Positions 54,174-62,379 of a stretch of DNA of 64,000 nucleotides are shown here, one piece after another (the stretch's first letter is position 1; the number at the start of each line of letters is the position of its first letter). Source of the DNA: LVI-A0039 sp033105485 (GTDB taxonomy: Bacteria > Bacillota_I > Bacilli_A > UBA3375); assembly GCA_033105485.1 (NCBI GenBank), contig CP136956.1:248001-312000 (forward strand), given 5' to 3'. The position numbers and the translations under genes are program-made. The notes under the pieces were generated by a model that made no database searches, had not been told where the DNA came from, and saw only the letters and a list, made by a program, of their open reading frames with translations.

Positions 54174-56785
54174 TATTTAGCCTCAAGCCAGTTTTCACCA
54201 ACTCCATAGTCAACTTTTAAAGGTACGCTAAGTTTTGTTGCCTCTTGCATGATATCACAAATTTTTGCAATTTCACTGTCAAGTTCATCTTCTTTAATTT
54301 CAAATACAAGTTCATCGTGAATTTGCATAATCATCTTTGTACTACTACCTTCAATCGCATCAGCTACTTTAATCATTGCTAATTTAATTAAGTCAGCTGC
54401 GCTACCTTGAACAGGAGTATTAATTGCCGCATTCTTAGCGTGCTCACGTTTCATATAGTTTGAACTATTAATATCACTAATTACACGCTTACGATTAAAG
54501 ATTGTTGTTACAAACTTGTTTTCTGTCGCTGATGTGATTGTGTTTTCAATATAGTTTTTAATAGCTGGATAGTTTTCAAAGTATTTACTAATAAACTCTT
54601 CTGCTTGATCATTAGTAATTCCAACTTGTTTTGCTAATCCATACTTACTCATTCCGTAAATAATACCGAAGTTAATCGCTTTTGCTTTAGAACGATTACC
54701 ATCAGCACTTGTTCCAAAAATAGTTTCTGCTGTTGACGCATGAATATCTGCATCATGCATAAACGCATCAATTAACTTTTCATCTTGTGAAATATGAGCC
54801 ATCATACGTAACTCTACTTGTGAGTAATCAATCGCAACAATCTTGTACCCTTCTTTAGTTCCAAATAAACTTCTAATAACTTGTCCCTCTTCACTACGAA
54901 TCGGAATATTTTGAATACTTGGTTCTCTTGTCGATAATCTACCAGTTTCACTCAACAGTTGGTTATATAGTGGTTTAACTTGATTATTCTCATCAACGTG
55001 TTTTTCAATACCAATAACATAAGTATTAAGTAACTTCGAGTAAATACGGTGTTCTAAGATTAAATTGATTAATTTGAAGTCTTGACTATCTACTTCTAAG
55101 TTATCACGTAACTTTGTTAAGTTTGTAACATCAGTTGAATATCCTCGAGCTGTTTTCTTAATTCCTTTGGTTGGCAGTTCACGTTCTGTAAATAAATACT
55201 CTGATAATTGCATTGGTGATGAAACATTAATCGTTGTAATTTGACTAATTTGTTCATTAATCCCGTCTAAGATTGTTCCATATTTAGTTTTTAATTGATC
55301 GATGTTGTGAGTATCAACTGTAATTCCATTTAATTCAATTTGACTAAGGACTGGACTTAATGGTAATTCAATTTCATACATTACCTTCATTAAGTTATTA
55401 GTTTCAATTTCTGATGACACTGTTGCAAATGTTGTATCAACTGCATAGGCTTTAGTTGCAATATCTGCTGCTAATACATCTGCTTCTGGCATTTGTGGAT
55501 TTGATTTAATTTTATAAACATCTTCAAATGGTAATACTAACGTACAACCAAAACGAGCCATAATATAATCAATCGGCATTTTATTTAACGTAACATCAAT
55601 AAGTGACGCTGCTAAGTAAGTATCAAAAATCACATTATTAACTTTAAAGCCTACAATTGAACATAGTGCTTTGTAGTCATAGGTAATTTTTTCACTGTCA
55701 CCTTTTAACCATTCTTTAATCTCATCAGTAATTTGGCGAGAGTAGAATAATCCTTTATCACTACTAAACGCAATTCCTAGTGTTTCAGACTTAAAGTAAT
55801 TATCAGTAAGAGTTTGTGTATAGATAGTTGTTCTTGCACTTGTGTGAAGACTCGGGTCAAAATCATTAATTACTGTAAAATCAACAGTTTCTTTTTCTGT
55901 AACTGGTCCGTCAATTAAAGCTGCAAAGTCACTTGCTTGCTTTGTAAAACCAAGTTCTGTTAAATAGTCAACAAATTGTTCTGTTGCAAGTGGGCCATGT
56001 TCTAACTCGTTTAATTCAAGTTCAAGAGGAGCTTCTTTCATTAAAGTAACTAAATGAATGTTAGTTTCAATTTGCTCTAAACTAGCAGCTAAGTTTTCTC
56101 CAACTTTTCCTTTTACTTCTCCATCGATTGCAGCTTGGACCATTTCTTTATAACTTGGGTAGTTATTAATTAGTTTTCTTGCAGTTTTATCACCGATTTT
56201 CTCAACACCGATAATATTATCACTTTTATCTCCAACAATTGCTTTATACTCAATGAAACGATCAGGAGCAAATTCATACTTTTCTGTAAATACTTCAGGT
56301 GTATAGTTAACTTCTTTAGCAAACCCCATCTTTGGTGTTAATACTTCAATTCCATCTTCAACTAACTGTAGTAAATCTTTATCTCCAGAAACAATCTTAA
56401 CTTTGTAACCTTCTGCCTTTGCTCGAACTGCATATGTAGCGATTAAATCATCAGCTTCAAAACCATCTACACCGTAGTGTTTGATTCCCATTGCATCATA
56501 TAAATCCATCGCCATTGGGAATTGCATATTTAAATCTTCAGGTGTTTTACTTCTACCTGCTTTATAGTCTTCGTAACTGTGGTGTCTAAATGTTGGTGCT
56601 TTAGTATCTAAGGCAATAAACATGTGTGTTGGATTTTCTTCACTTACAATCTTGTTGATCATTGATACTAATGTTCTGATTGCTCCACCTGGTCTTCCAT
56701 CTAATGTTTTAATATTTTGCTTTTCAGATGCAAAGTATGCTCTGAAGATTAAATTTGAACCATCAATTAATAGTAGTTTATTCAT
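54173..56785 (-). CDS. polA: DNA polymerase I
   Basis: 870 aa from the ATG at 56785, which follows AGAGGAGAGTA. The longer frame (to 56842) lies in the methyltransferase gene and is rejected. The N-terminal 5' nuclease begins LLLIDGSNLIFRAYFAS, with GFEADDLIATYA and KIVSGDKDLLQLV. The middle 3'-5' exonuclease-like domain lacks the DxE motif (TTIYTQTLTDNYF at its place), as in Bacillus PolI, so proofreading is probably absent. The polymerase has AIDYSQVELRMMAHIS and MQIHDELVFEI. It overlaps the methyltransferase gene by 8 nt. Confidence 0.96.
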   Translation of the reverse strand: MNKLLLIDGSNLIFRAYFASEKQNIKTLDGRPGGAIRTLVSMINKIVSEENPTHMFIALDTKAPTFRHHSYEDYKAGRSKTPEDLNMQFPMAMDLYDAMGIKHYGVDGFEADDLIATYAVRAKAEGYKVKIVSGDKDLLQLVEDGIEVLTPKMGFAKEVNYTPEVFTEKYEFAPDRFIEYKAIVGDKSDNIIGVEKIGDKTARKLINNYPSYKEMVQAAIDGEVKGKVGENLAASLEQIETNIHLVTLMKEAPLELELNELEHGPLATEQFVDYLTELGFTKQASDFAALIDGPVTEKETVDFTVINDFDPSLHTSARTTIYTQTLTDNYFKSETLGIAFSSDKGLFYSRQITDEIKEWLKGDSEKITYDYKALCSIVGFKVNNVIFDTYLAASLIDVTLNKMPIDYIMARFGCTLVLPFEDVYKIKSNPQMPEADVLAADIATKAYAVDTTFATVSSEIETNNLMKVMYEIELPLSPVLSQIELNGITVDTHNIDQLKTKYGTILDGINEQISQITTINVSSPMQLSEYLFTERELPTKGIKKTARGYSTDVTNLTKLRDNLEVDSQDFKLINLILEHRIYSKLLNTYVIGIEKHVDENNQVKPLYNQLLSETGRLSTREPSIQNIPIRSEEGQVIRSLFGTKEGYKIVAIDYSQVELRMMAHISQDEKLIDAFMHDADIHASTAETIFGTSADGNRSKAKAINFGIIYGMSKYGLAKQVGITNDQAEEFISKYFENYPAIKNYIENTITSATENKFVTTIFNRKRVISDINSSNYMKREHAKNAAINTPVQGSAADLIKLAMIKVADAIEGSSTKMIMQIHDELVFEIKEDELDSEIAKICDIMQEATKLSVPLKVDYGVGENWLEAK

Positions 56786-57761
56786 TACTCTCCTCTTTCT
56801 TTGCGCGCACAATATGGTGATTGTATTCTCGATCAACTTCAATTAAAGTAAATCCTACTAATTCCATATGCTTTAAAATTAAATCAATATCGTAATAATG
56901 TTGGTAGTGCTTCTCTACATATACTTTATAGTCTTCATCAACAATTTGAAAATAATGAGTTAAATTATGTCCAGAGACATTTGATTCCCAAATAAATTGT
57001 TCTTCACCTTCATCTTCAAAATCAAAATAATCTTTGAATGTTCTTAATACCGCTTTATCATGAACATCAAAAATAAATTCTCCACCTGGGTTTAAGTTTG
57101 CAAAAACATTACTAATTACCGCTTTAACACTTTCAAACTCTGGTAAATAGTTAAATACATCTAAAATTGAAATTACAACATCAGCTGTGTAACTAGCATT
57201 ACAAATATCACCAGTTTCAAATTGATAACTAGGGAAGTTTTGGTTTGCACGTTTTATCATTTCTTCTGATAAATCAATACCTTGATACTCACTTGGGTTT
57301 AATTGGGATAAGTATGTAGGCATTCCACATCCTAAGTCAACAACTTTCTTACCACTAAAATCATTACCTCTAAACCACGGTGTATAATCAATTTCTGGTT
57401 GTAACTCTAAATAGTATTTTGCAAACTTTGTATAGTCAGCATCAAATGATAAATTCTTTTCTAAATACGGTACTAATTCCGATGTATCTTTATCGTAATC
57501 TAAAAAGTTAATATTATTATCAAAACAGAACTCAACATATTGCTTATTGTATAACATTAGTTCCGGATTATTAAATCCGATTACGAACACTGCTAAGTAT
57601 TTCTTTTTTAATCGCTTTAAATAATCAAACAATTGATCTGTGAAATAATCATCACTGTGAACAATAACAACATCACTGTCATCATTAAGAACTGGTTTGT
57701 CGTTTAAAACATTGTTAAATGGTGTTTCGATTGGTGCTTTTGATAGTATTGTAATTTTCAT
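56778..57761 (-). CDS. Class I SAM-dependent methyltransferase
   Basis: 327 aa. Residues ~1-130 are an unassigned N-terminal domain (alpha/beta, with VVIVHSDDYFT and AVFVIGFNNPE). The methyltransferase core begins near residue 140: KKVVDLGCGMPTYLSQL (motif I), YQGIDLSEEMIKRA, FETGDICN, and FANLNPGGEFIFDVHDK. The substrate (small molecule or macromolecule) is not evident. It overlaps polA by 8 nt and follows the PHP phosphatase gene directly. Confidence 0.82.
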   Translation of the reverse strand: MKITILSKAPIETPFNNVLNDKPVLNDDSDVVIVHSDDYFTDQLFDYLKRLKKKYLAVFVIGFNNPELMLYNKQYVEFCFDNNINFLDYDKDTSELVPYLEKNLSFDADYTKFAKYYLELQPEIDYTPWFRGNDFSGKKVVDLGCGMPTYLSQLNPSEYQGIDLSEEMIKRANQNFPSYQFETGDICNASYTADVVISILDVFNYLPEFESVKAVISNVFANLNPGGEFIFDVHDKAVLRTFKDYFDFEDEGEEQFIWESNVSGHNLTHYFQIVDEDYKVYVEKHYQHYYDIDLILKHMELVGFTLIEVDREYNHHIVRAKKEESNE

Positions 57762-58505
57762 TTAAAATTCAAGCCTTTCTGTTACAGTAATTCCTAATTC
57801 ATCAGCAAACTTATACGTTGCTTTAACTCCCTCGTCATAAATTTCATTCGGAGCGTGTGAATCAGCATTGATGATAAATTGTAAGTCATATTCTTTGGCA
57901 ATTGTCCAAAAGTCACGGTTTGGGTAACCTTTGTTATTTCGAAGTCCATTACCATTAATTTCAACCGGTAATTTATATTCAGAACATAGTTCAAATAACT
58001 CTCTACTTTTTTGTGCTGTGTAATCTGTAAGTTGTAATCTGTTTAAGAATACATCTGGGTGGGCAATAAATGCGAATAGTTCAGATTTAACTGCTGCTTT
58101 CACATGTTCAAAGTAATCATCAATCATTTCCTTATTTTTGGTTTCAAAGAAATAATGTCCCACTTGGTTAAGATTAGAGAAATGATGACCTAACACTAGA
58201 AAGTCAATATTATATTTTGCCTTTAAATCTAAGTGACTTTGTATTATTTCAGGGATATACTCACATTCAAGCCCTGTTAATACTTTTATCCTATCTGCAT
58301 ACTCTAATTTAAGCTGATTTAATTCAGTAATAAATGCATCAAAGTCTTCATAATCGATTCTAGATAAATTTGTTCCTTTAATTGGTACGTGCTCTGTTAT
58401 TGCAACTTCTTCTAAACCAAAATTTATAGCTGCTTCAATATGTTCACGAGTTGTTCCAACCCCGTGTTTACAGTGCATTGTGTGTCCGTGATAGTTTGCT
58501 ATCAT
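57762..58505 (-). CDS. PHP-domain phosphatase (histidinol-phosphatase-like)
   Basis: 247 aa from the ATG at 58505, placed 9 nt after AAAAGGA; an ATG three codons earlier abuts the RBS. PHP metal-binding motifs are NYHGHTMHCKHG, ITEHVPI, GLECEYIPE, LGHHF, FIAHPDVF and NADSHAP. It resembles HisK-type histidinol-phosphatases, but no histidine genes are nearby, so another phosphoester substrate is possible. It is the first gene of the operon running to 46686. Confidence 0.82.
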   Translation of the reverse strand: MIANYHGHTMHCKHGVGTTREHIEAAINFGLEEVAITEHVPIKGTNLSRIDYEDFDAFITELNQLKLEYADRIKVLTGLECEYIPEIIQSHLDLKAKYNIDFLVLGHHFSNLNQVGHYFFETKNKEMIDDYFEHVKAAVKSELFAFIAHPDVFLNRLQLTDYTAQKSRELFELCSEYKLPVEINGNGLRNNKGYPNRDFWTIAKEYDLQFIINADSHAPNEIYDEGVKATYKFADELGITVTERLEF

Positions 58506-58538
58506 TACAATCATTCCTTTTCAAATTTATTATATTAA

Positions 58539-58544
58539 ATTATA
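58539..58544 (-). promoter_or_regulatory. Extended -10 promoter of the 58.5-46.7 kb operon
   Basis: The minus strand reads TGGTATAAT, 34 nt before the PHP gene ATG. It diverges from a near-identical element at 58646. Confidence 0.55.
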
Positions 58545-58645
58545 CCATATTATTGTATTGCTATGCGTTTAAACAAGTCGTAATTTGATGTTTATTCCAA
58601 ATTACATTTTTTTTACAAGCAAATGTTTTCATCTTCTATTTGTGG

Positions 58646-58651
58646 TATAAT
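58646..58651 (+). promoter_or_regulatory. Extended -10 promoter for the 672-aa gene
   Basis: TGGTATAAT lies 20 nt before the ATG at 58671, and the RBS AAGGAGG is at 58660-58666, giving a very short leader. Confidence 0.6.
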
Positions 58652-58670
58652 AAAAATATAAGGAGGTAGT

Positions 58671-60689
58671 ATGGGTAAAGAATTAATAATAAATTTTCTA
58701 ACAAAAGATATGCATATTCAAAAAGATGTTGTAGATTATGATCAACTTTATGAACTTACACAAAGCGGTCTAACATCAACTGCCGGTATCAACTTAACAC
58801 CAAAGAACCGCGAGAAGGTAGAAAGGAAATTAGCTTACCTTGCTGACTTAGATGAAGCGAATATGAAGGTTTATCATGAGATTGATGAATATTCAATTTC
58901 ACTACTACGAAACCGCTTCGGATTATTGCCAAAGTTAAAGAACAAGATATTGTTTCATAATCAGATTTACAAATTTGTTTTTGAATTTTATGAATATAAA
59001 CATGAGATTCCTTATGATGAGTTTGTTCGTATTGATAATGATCATATTTTGCTAGCAGAATACCTAGACATTAACATCGATTTAGTTTTACAAAAGAGAC
59101 AATCTACTCTTGAACAATTAAGCAACGAGTATGATTGTACTCGCGAATCAATTCGTTTACGTATTATTGATGCCAAGAAATTTATTACAACCCGTTTTAG
59201 TTTACCAGATTATGAATATGTTTTAGAGTCGCAATTTGAAGACCTAGAATACATGGATAAACTTATCCTTCTTTCTTACCACGATATTATTTGGCATGAT
59301 AAATACAAAGCATATATTATCGGAACAACTCATAAAAAGAAAATTGAAAAATTTGAAAAAGAGATAAAAAAATTAAAACAAAACTATGCTTACCCAATCG
59401 GTAAAATCGAACCAAGCATTTCAAAACTAATTATTAGTTATGTAACAAATGATAATAATCTTTATTTGCATGACAAACGTGTTTACTCCCTTGTAAAAAA
59501 TGGTGAGCATCACAATGCAAACTACATTTTAAATTATTTAAAAACAAAAGATATTAATGAGTTTTATATTGAGGACTTGTTACACGATGATTTTTTATCG
59601 ACAACTCATGGAATATTGATGTCTGAAACAATCACTACCTCTCTTCGTAATATTGAAGCAATTCTTGATCGTGAAGATGTACTAGTAAAAATTAATACTC
59701 ATCACTATAAAATTCAATCAAGTATCAAAAACATTGGTTACTTAGATGGTGTTGAAATAATGAATAAACTATCTAATGCACCTGATGTTGTTAATCTAGA
59801 TTTATTAGCTCAAATTTTTGAAGATGAAATTGCTATGGTCGAACTTGAACCTCAAGCATTCTACTACTTGCTTAAAAAGCATTTCTACAGTGAATTTAAA
59901 TTCCGTAAGTTAGTGATTTATAATAGCGATTATAAACTTCAGACTAAATTTGAGATCCTTGCAAAACAGTTCAATAAACAAAAGGTTATTGTTCTTGATG
60001 ACAATTTACTTCCAAATGCAACAAACTTAGCAAGAAAATTTAAAGACCAAGGTGGACTAATATATGGAGATAAATTATATAATACTAATTTATTAGACTT
60101 ATCTAAGAAGCTAAAGAAAGTAAATGTAAAAGCTGATTTTGATGGTATTGTATTTCGTTCGTCATTTAACAAAGCAATTGATGATATCGTCCTTGATGAA
60201 ATTGACTTTAAACGAAAATTCGCCTTTAAACTTTGGGCATATTTAAATGACTGTGAATACTTCAACTTCTATGTTCGTAAAGACTCAAAATATCCTGAAC
60301 TACATACATTAGTATATGCAATCAATGGAAATAAGAAAAAGATCTCATATACAGGGTTCATTGATATCATTGAAGAAATCTCAGGTTCTAGAAAAGTATA
60401 TCAAATATTACAAAATATGATTGATAGTGAATTAGTTGATTGTATTGAAGACAAAGATACAAATAAAACAATCGTCTTTAAAACTGAAAATATAACAACC
60501 GGTCCACAAAAAGTTCAACCTTCAAGACCTAACTCAGTTGAAGTTGACGATGCATTAGAAAACATAAAACTTACAGAATTGCGCGCACTTGCAAAAACCA
60601 TTCATATAAAAAATATAAACAAGTATAGCAAGAAAGAATTGATATCAATATTACGTAACACTGTTAAAGTAAAAGAAAATATTAAGTAA
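58671..60689 (+). CDS. Unrecognised 672-aa protein with sigma region 4-like HTH and SAP/Rho_N-like tail
   Basis: Function unknown. It starts at ATG after AAGGAGGTAGT. Residues ~143-172 resemble sigma-70 region 4: a TLEQLSNEY helix, a CTRESIRLR turn and recognition helix, then an IIDAKKFI end. Residues ~280-355 have the pattern of a winged helix of the HARE type, ending NIEAILDREDVLVKINTHHY. A second winged-helix-like segment lies near 565-605. Residues ~632-663 (KLTELRALAKTIHIKNINKY) match the SAP/Rho_N helix-extended-helix DNA or RNA-binding motif. The protein is charged, Lys/Asp-rich, soluble, and lacks nuclease or ATPase motifs. It is monocistronic and opposite in strand to the neighbours. 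A nucleic-acid-binding or transcription role is inferred. Confidence 0.6.
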   Translation: MGKELIINFLTKDMHIQKDVVDYDQLYELTQSGLTSTAGINLTPKNREKVERKLAYLADLDEANMKVYHEIDEYSISLLRNRFGLLPKLKNKILFHNQIYKFVFEFYEYKHEIPYDEFVRIDNDHILLAEYLDINIDLVLQKRQSTLEQLSNEYDCTRESIRLRIIDAKKFITTRFSLPDYEYVLESQFEDLEYMDKLILLSYHDIIWHDKYKAYIIGTTHKKKIEKFEKEIKKLKQNYAYPIGKIEPSISKLIISYVTNDNNLYLHDKRVYSLVKNGEHHNANYILNYLKTKDINEFYIEDLLHDDFLSTTHGILMSETITTSLRNIEAILDREDVLVKINTHHYKIQSSIKNIGYLDGVEIMNKLSNAPDVVNLDLLAQIFEDEIAMVELEPQAFYYLLKKHFYSEFKFRKLVIYNSDYKLQTKFEILAKQFNKQKVIVLDDNLLPNATNLARKFKDQGGLIYGDKLYNTNLLDLSKKLKKVNVKADFDGIVFRSSFNKAIDDIVLDEIDFKRKFAFKLWAYLNDCEYFNFYVRKDSKYPELHTLVYAINGNKKKISYTGFIDIIEEISGSRKVYQILQNMIDSELVDCIEDKDTNKTIVFKTENITTGPQKVQPSRPNSVEVDDALENIKLTELRALAKTIHIKNINKYSKKELISILRNTVKVKENIK

Positions 60690-60690
60690 G

Positions 60691-60717
60691 GGATGACATC
60701 TTGTCATCTCTTTTTTT
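60691..60717 (+). terminator. Terminator of the 672-aa gene
   Basis: GATGACA, loop TCT and TGTCATC are followed by C and seven T. Confidence 0.9.
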
Positions 60718-60775
60718 GTGATACGTTTACATATTTTCACCTTATATTTATAGACAAAATGATTGATATATTTAC

Positions 60776-60804
60776 TTGACTTAGGTACCAAAGTTGTTTA
60801 TAAT
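60776..60804 (+). promoter_or_regulatory. Sigma-A promoter of the rpf-like gene
   Basis: TTGACT (60776-60781), a 17-nt spacer and TATAAT (60799-60804), about 42 nt upstream of the TTG start. Confidence 0.88.
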
Positions 60805-60846
60805 ACCGGTATGTGATTTTGTTTATTCGACATTATGGAGGGAAAT

Positions 60847-61875
60847 TTGAAGAAAATTCAAAACAAAGAATTAATTATTGACTCGTTGAAAGTGGGTTCA
60901 CTTTTAGCGGTGGTTGGTGTGTTACTAACAGTAACTCCGACATCAACACCGATTGTCCACTACAACGGGAAAGAATTAAATTTAGAGGTAGATCCTAATA
61001 ATATCCAAGAAGATATTAAAGATCAATTATCCGAGCTAAATATCGAAGAATATGAAATTAGTAGTGAACTAGGCCTAGACGAAGAATTAATCGAAGAAGT
61101 TTACGTAAATACTGCAAAAAACATCACAGTTGTTATCAATGGCGAAGAAATCACATTAAAAACGTACAATAACACTGTGTATCAGTTAATCGAAGAACTT
61201 GAAGAAAATTTTAGTACAGGCAAAAACACAAAATATGTTTTAAAAACTGAATTAGATTCACCATTTATTGAAGATGGTCAAAAAATTGTATTTGATAAAT
61301 TAAATACAGAAAACGAAACAATCGAAGAATATACATACTTGGAAACTGAATACATTGACGATGATAGTATGTATGAAGGAGAAATATCAGTTGAAACCGA
61401 AGGTACTCCTACTATCGAAAACAACACTTACCAATACAGTTATAAAAATGGTGAGTTAGTTGACACTGAAATTATTAAAACTGAAGTAATCCAAGAAGGT
61501 GTTGCTGAAGTTGTTAAAGTTGGTACTAAAGAATACGAAGAACCTGAAGTTGAAGAAACTGAAGACAAAGATGATTCTAAAGATACTGACTCTGAAGAAA
61601 CTGAAACAGCTACTACAACTGCTTCTTCTAGTTCTAAAAACTGGGATGCAGTAGCTTCATGTGAAAGTGGTGGAAACTGGTCAATCAACACTGGTAATGG
61701 ATATTACGGTGGATTACAGTTCTCACAAGGAACTTGGGATTGGGCATCAAGCGCAGCTGGTGTTAGTGCATCACGTGCTGATTTAGCTTCTAGAGAAGAA
61801 CAAATCGCTGCTGCTGAGCAAGTTTACGCATCACAAGGTGCTGGTGCTTGGGGTGGATGTTCAAGTTACTTATAA
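60847..61875 (+). CDS. Secreted RpfB-like lytic transglycosylase (DUF348-G5-Rpf)
   Basis: 342 aa from a TTG at 60847. The in-frame ATG at 60835 is part of the RBS itself (TGGAGGG), so TTG is the real start. Residues 14-30 are a signal or anchor. DUF348-like modules lie at ~36-85 and ~92-150 (ITVVINGEEITLKTYNNTV), and a G5 domain at ~180-230 ending VVKVGTKEY. An acidic Glu/Asp/Thr linker (230-263) leads to the Rpf domain at 264-342, with catalytic Glu273 in SCESGGNWSINTGNGYYGG and Cys272/Cys338 for a disulfide. Rpf domains cleave peptidoglycan glycan strands. The architecture equals actinobacterial RpfB; Bacillota relatives (YabE) normally end in a 3D domain. Confidence 0.92.
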   Translation: MKKIQNKELIIDSLKVGSLLAVVGVLLTVTPTSTPIVHYNGKELNLEVDPNNIQEDIKDQLSELNIEEYEISSELGLDEELIEEVYVNTAKNITVVINGEEITLKTYNNTVYQLIEELEENFSTGKNTKYVLKTELDSPFIEDGQKIVFDKLNTENETIEEYTYLETEYIDDDSMYEGEISVETEGTPTIENNTYQYSYKNGELVDTEIIKTEVIQEGVAEVVKVGTKEYEEPEVEETEDKDDSKDTDSEETETATTTASSSSKNWDAVASCESGGNWSINTGNGYYGGLQFSQGTWDWASSAAGVSASRADLASREEQIAAAEQVYASQGAGAWGGCSSYL

Positions 61876-61896
61876 TCTAAAATCATAAAGAAAACT

Positions 61897-61934
61897 GCAA
61901 TTTAATTCAATCAAATGAATTATGTTGCTTTTTT
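61897..61934 (+). terminator. Terminator of the rpf-like gene
   Basis: GCAATTTAATTC, an 8-nt loop and GAATTATGTTGC (one mismatch, one G-U) are followed by six T. Confidence 0.75.
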
Positions 61935-61954
61935 ATATTCTAATAACATAAAGA

Positions 61955-61980
61955 AAAGGTCCCTTGCGGGACCCTTTTTT
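61955..61980. terminator. Bidirectional terminator between convergent rpf-like and hit genes
   Basis: AAGGTCCC-TTGC-GGGACC with T-runs on both strands. It ends the HIT-family gene on the minus strand and backs up the rpf terminator on the plus strand. Confidence 0.88.
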
Positions 61981-62377
61981 ATTGGATTCTTGATAAAATT
62001 TTTTGATATTCAATTTCAATTCGCTCTTGGTTTCCTTTTGTGATAAATTCAAGACCTCGTTGATTTTCATAGGTTGGAATTAAATGAATATGAGCGTGAG
62101 GAATCTCTTGTAATAACCCACTATTCTCTACTGTAGTAATCCCATCTAAGTTTAGCGCCATTTTCATTGCATTAGAAATGAACTTAACTACTTTTGCAAC
62201 ATGAGCAACAGTTTCATAACTTGCTTGATCTAAACTTTCTACATGTTCTTTTAGAACTATTAATACATGCCCCTCAGTTACAGGGAAGGCATCCATAATC
62301 ACTTCACATACTTCATCTTCATATAAACTACGTTTCGGGATTTCATTGTTAATTATTTTACAAAATACACATTCCAT
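61979..62377 (-). CDS. HIT family nucleotide-binding protein
   Basis: 132 aa. The histidine triad is IPHAHIHLIP (H-x-H-x-H) near residue 100, with CVFCKIINNEIPK at the N-terminus and VTEGHVLIVLKEHV. HIT proteins hydrolyse nucleoside phosphoramidates or dinucleoside polyphosphates. It is probably cotranscribed with the DUF1232 gene immediately upstream (2-nt gap). Confidence 0.92.
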   Translation of the reverse strand: MECVFCKIINNEIPKRSLYEDEVCEVIMDAFPVTEGHVLIVLKEHVESLDQASYETVAHVAKVVKFISNAMKMALNLDGITTVENSGLLQEIPHAHIHLIPTYENQRGLEFITKGNQERIEIEYQKILSRIQ

Positions 62378-62379
62378 TT

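Noticed and set aside
56786..56842. 19-codon N-terminal extension of polA
   Set aside because: It lies within the methyltransferase gene; the ATG at 56785 has an AGAGGAG site and begins with the conserved LLLIDGSN.
60835..60846. ATG at 60835 as start of the rpf-like gene
   Set aside because: This ATG is part of the TGGAGGG ribosome binding site of the TTG at 60847.
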